From Rhodospirillaceae bacterium (lineage in GTDB: Bacteria > Pseudomonadota > Alphaproteobacteria > Rickettsiales > UBA3002), in assembly GCA_947458525.1 (NCBI GenBank), contig CANHAG010000020.1:1-10184 (forward strand): 10,184 bases of DNA, in the 5' to 3' direction. Position 1 is the first letter of the stretch; each line of letters starts with the position of its first letter. Shown here one piece after another: positions 9,425-10,184 of this stretch. The notes under the pieces are model-generated. The model had not been told where the DNA came from, did not search any database, and saw only the letters and a program-made list of their open reading frames with translations. Position numbers and translations under genes: made by a program.

Positions 9425-9631
9425 TTAATTTTCCAAATCTGTGAGCGATAATCCAGCGAGTTCAAGAATCGACATCAAGGTGCCAATTTTTAGGTCTTTC
9501 TTAGGATGCGGTACAATCGTTTTATAGCTTCCCTTCACATATTTATGATGACTCCCTTTGACCGACCGCAACACAAATCCATGCCGCAGCAACAGGCGAA
9601 TCACCTCGCGCGAGTGGTAACTCTTACCCAT
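9425..9631 (-). CDS. hicA: HicA family mRNA-interferase toxin
   Basis: This 68-residue protein is a predicted HicA toxin, a small double-stranded-RNA-binding-fold RNase that cleaves mRNA when free of HicB. Visible family marks are the N-terminal helix SREVIRLLLRHGFVL (residues 7-21), the GSHHKY motif (26-31) holding the conserved catalytic histidine (H28 by family comparison), the PHPKKDLKIGTLMSIL segment (41-56), and a final AGLSLTDLEN helix. Length and motif order are normal for an intact toxin. The ATG overlaps the end of hicB in ATGGGTAA, which implies coupled translation and keeps toxin output tied to antitoxin output. The stop TAA is one base from the nuoG ATG. The gene is A+T-rich (23 G+C of 60 in 9481-9540), against 33 of 60 in nuoG at 9181-9240, consistent with acquisition from elsewhere. 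Confidence 0.92.
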   Translation of the reverse strand: MGKSYHSREVIRLLLRHGFVLRSVKGSHHKYVKGSYKTIVPHPKKDLKIGTLMSILELAGLSLTDLEN

Positions 9632-9833
9632 TGATAAATTGTTCCGTCAGCGTAATGCCGCCGGTGATGGGGACAAAGGTAACATCATTATCCTCCAGAT
9701 ATAACTCCACGGCCTCTTTGATATTTTTAATCGCCTCGTCATAACTGTCGCCCTGACTGGCAACGCCGGTATTGAGACAATGGGCAACGAACTGATTGCC
9801 TTCCTGATAAATAACGCATTGGATTTTTTTCAT
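9624..9833 (-). CDS. hicB: HicB family antitoxin (short form)
   Basis: This 69-residue protein is the predicted antitoxin that binds and neutralises the HicA RNase in the cytoplasm. It has the HicB/UPF0150 core: a first strand MKKIQCVIYQEGNQFVAHC (residues 1-19), the turn NTGVASQGDS (21-30), and the helix YDEAIKNIKEAVELYLED (31-48), giving the partial RNase H-like fold known for the family. It ends soon after this core and lacks the C-terminal ribbon-helix-helix or helix-turn-helix domain that longer HicB proteins use for autorepression. It may therefore not repress its own transcription (inference). The start has a good Shine-Dalgarno, and the gene overlaps hicA by 8 bases, with antitoxin first and toxin second. 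I see no convincing promoter of its own upstream, so it is probably expressed from the nuo operon. Its base composition is A+T-rich (24 G+C of 60 in 9781-9840). Confidence 0.88.
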   Translation of the reverse strand: MKKIQCVIYQEGNQFVAHCLNTGVASQGDSYDEAIKNIKEAVELYLEDNDVTFVPITGGITLTEQFING

Positions 9834-9840
9834 GAGTACT

Positions 9841-9844
9841 CTCC
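9841..9844 (-). promoter_or_regulatory. Shine-Dalgarno sequence of hicB (GGAG)
   Basis: A GGAG lies 7 bases upstream of the hicB ATG and fixes that start. It sits across the junction between the nuoG relic repeat and the hicBA-specific sequence. The following 8 bases (9834-9841, overlapping its last G) form a perfect GAGTACTC palindrome. Such a short palindrome may be chance, but it could bind a regulator or fold over the ribosome binding site. Confidence 0.6.
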
Positions 9845-9865
9845 GTTTATTTTGAGTGTGGGCAT
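9843..9865 (-). repeat. Direct repeat, distal copy (relic of nuoG codons 1-8)
   Basis: This 23-base block on the minus strand begins ATGCCCACA and ends in ACGG. It is identical to the block at 9401-9423 except at repeat positions 10, 12 and 19 (codon 4 CTC versus ATG, and codon 7 AAC versus GAC). The two copies lie in the same orientation, 442 bases apart, and together bracket exactly the hicB-hicA pair. The final GG of this copy also forms part of the hicB Shine-Dalgarno sequence. Confidence 0.8.
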
Positions 9866-9874
9866 GGCATTTCT

Positions 9875-10051
9875 CTAATTTTTATCTTTTTGCAACGTGC
9901 GAACGGCGAGTAAAATGTCATCAATCTTGGCATCTATTCGCTTCGAGCGGAAATATAATTTTATTAGGAAAATCACTGCAACCAATGCAAGAAGATGCGC
10001 CAAAGGAGCAAAAGCAATTCCAAGTGCTATTATTTTGATGATGCCTTCCAT
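9875..10051 (-). CDS. Small single-helix membrane protein of unknown function
   Basis: I do not recognise this 58-residue protein. It begins MEGIIKIIALGIAF and has one long hydrophobic stretch at about residues 4-32, with a proline at 16, followed by a basic turn (K31, R35, K37, R38). Residues 38-58 form a charged, possibly amphipathic helix rich in Ile, Leu, Lys and Asp. The basic flank predicts a cytoplasmic C-terminus (inference). The start is supported by an AAGGAAGG Shine-Dalgarno sequence about 9 bases upstream, inside the nuoF 3' end, and by a one-base gap to the nuoF stop, so it is probably translationally coupled to nuoF. It is A+T-rich compared with nuoF and nuoG (24 G+C of 60 bases in both 9901-9960 and 9961-10020). 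Unidentified small reading frames within nuo clusters are known in other alphaproteobacteria such as Rhodobacter capsulatus. It could be an assembly or accessory protein of complex I or an unrelated passenger; the sequence does not decide. Confidence 0.72.
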   Translation of the reverse strand: MEGIIKIIALGIAFAPLAHLLALVAVIFLIKLYFRSKRIDAKIDDILLAVRTLQKDKN

Positions 10052-10052
10052 G

Positions 10053-10184
10053 TCATGCTGCCTTCCTTGTAAACTCATCAATCCGCCGTTCGATTTCGGG
10101 GCGGAAATGCCGCACCAGACCCTGCACCGGCCAGGCGGCTGCATCCCCCAGCGCGCAGATCGTATGGCCTTCAATGCGCCCGGC
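10053..10184 (-). CDS. nuoF: NADH-quinone oxidoreductase subunit F, C-terminal 43 residues (partial)
   Basis: This is the 3' end of the gene for the NADH- and FMN-binding subunit of complex I; the rest lies beyond the window edge. The 43 visible residues contain the family's C-terminal motif [17 protein letters not shown] followed by [11 protein letters not shown]. By family knowledge, the Cys in T-I-C-A-L-G-D is the fourth ligand of the N3 4Fe-4S cluster; the other three ligands (CxxCxxC) would be upstream, outside the window. The reading frame is open from the window edge to a TGA at 10055-10053. One base separates this stop from the ATG of the next gene. The short segment is strongly G+C-rich (41 of 60 bases in 10081-10140), unlike the gene that follows. 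The motif identification is firm, although only a fragment is present. Confidence 0.95.
   Translation of the reverse strand, partial: AGRIEGHTICALGDAAAWPVQGLVRHFRPEIERRIDEFTRKAA

Larger units (their letters stand above)
9830..9865 (-). other. Relic of the nuoG start, readable as an 11-codon leader minigene
   Basis: This short frame reads MPTLKINGEYS then TGA. Its first eight codons match the first eight codons of nuoG (MPTMKIDG) at 6 of 8 residues and 20 of 23 bases. The TGA overlaps the hicB start codon in an ATGA arrangement, so ribosomes finishing the minigene would end on the hicB start. The homology stops after the GG of codon 8; the remaining codons are unrelated to nuoG. It begins 9 bases after the stop of the 58-codon gene. 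No strong Shine-Dalgarno precedes it, so real translation is uncertain. I read it as the stump of the ancestral nuoG start left by entry of hicBA (inference). Confidence 0.6.

Noticed and set aside
9424..9465. Upstream in-frame nuoG start at 9465, adding 14 residues
   Set aside because: The extension lies inside hicA and gives a non-family N-terminus. The ATG at 9423 begins MPTMKIDG, which matches the duplicated start copy.
9424..9842. Idea that hicBA was carried by an insertion sequence
   Set aside because: No transposase gene, terminal inverted repeat or short target duplication is visible. The only repeats are the two copies of the nuoG start.
1..10184. Search for tRNA, rRNA, CRISPR array, riboswitch or rho-independent terminator
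   Set aside because: No intergenic space is large enough, and I saw no repeat array or hairpin followed by a T run on the coding strand.

Overview
The window is the distal part of a NADH:quinone oxidoreductase (respiratory complex I, NDH-1) operon. Every gene lies on the minus strand, so transcription runs from base 10184 towards base 1. The order is nuoF (3' end only), a 58-codon membrane-protein gene, hicB, hicA, nuoG, nuoH, nuoI, nuoJ, nuoK, nuoL, nuoM, nuoN (3' end missing). The genes abut or overlap by a few bases. No terminator, tRNA, rRNA, CRISPR array or insertion sequence is visible, and the longest stretch without an annotated gene is about 41 bases.

The organism looks like an alphaproteobacterium. 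The complex I proteins resemble the alphaproteobacterial and mitochondrial type: NuoG has the N1b, N3 (formerly called N5 in some schemes) and N4 cysteine sets but no N7 set, and NuoI and NuoK carry typical alphaproteobacterial motifs. No genus can be named from this sequence. The nuo genes are moderately G+C-rich.

Region by region (minus strand): 10184-10053 is the C-terminus of NuoF, which belongs to the NADH-oxidising module. 10051-9875 is a small single-helix membrane protein of unknown role. 9865-9424 is a compact hicB-hicA toxin-antitoxin pair. 9423-7372 is nuoG, the peripheral-arm iron-sulfur subunit. 7375-5822 holds nuoH (quinone-site membrane subunit) and nuoI (two 4Fe-4S clusters). 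5818-4867 holds nuoJ and nuoK. 4865-1 holds the three antiporter-like proton-pumping subunits NuoL, NuoM and NuoN. Together these proteins carry electrons from NADH through the iron-sulfur chain to quinone and couple this to proton export.

The most notable point is the hicBA pair between nuoF and nuoG. It is bracketed by an imperfect 23-base direct repeat (20 of 23 identical). One copy is the present start of nuoG. The other is a relic with the same reading frame (M-P-T-L-K-I-N-G) just ahead of hicB. The relic now reads as an 11-codon minigene whose stop overlaps the hicB start codon. This is best explained by hicBA entering the operon at the start of nuoG with duplication of the first eight codons, so that nuoG kept an intact start. 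A second oddity is an acidic, probably disordered tail of about 50 residues on NuoM.
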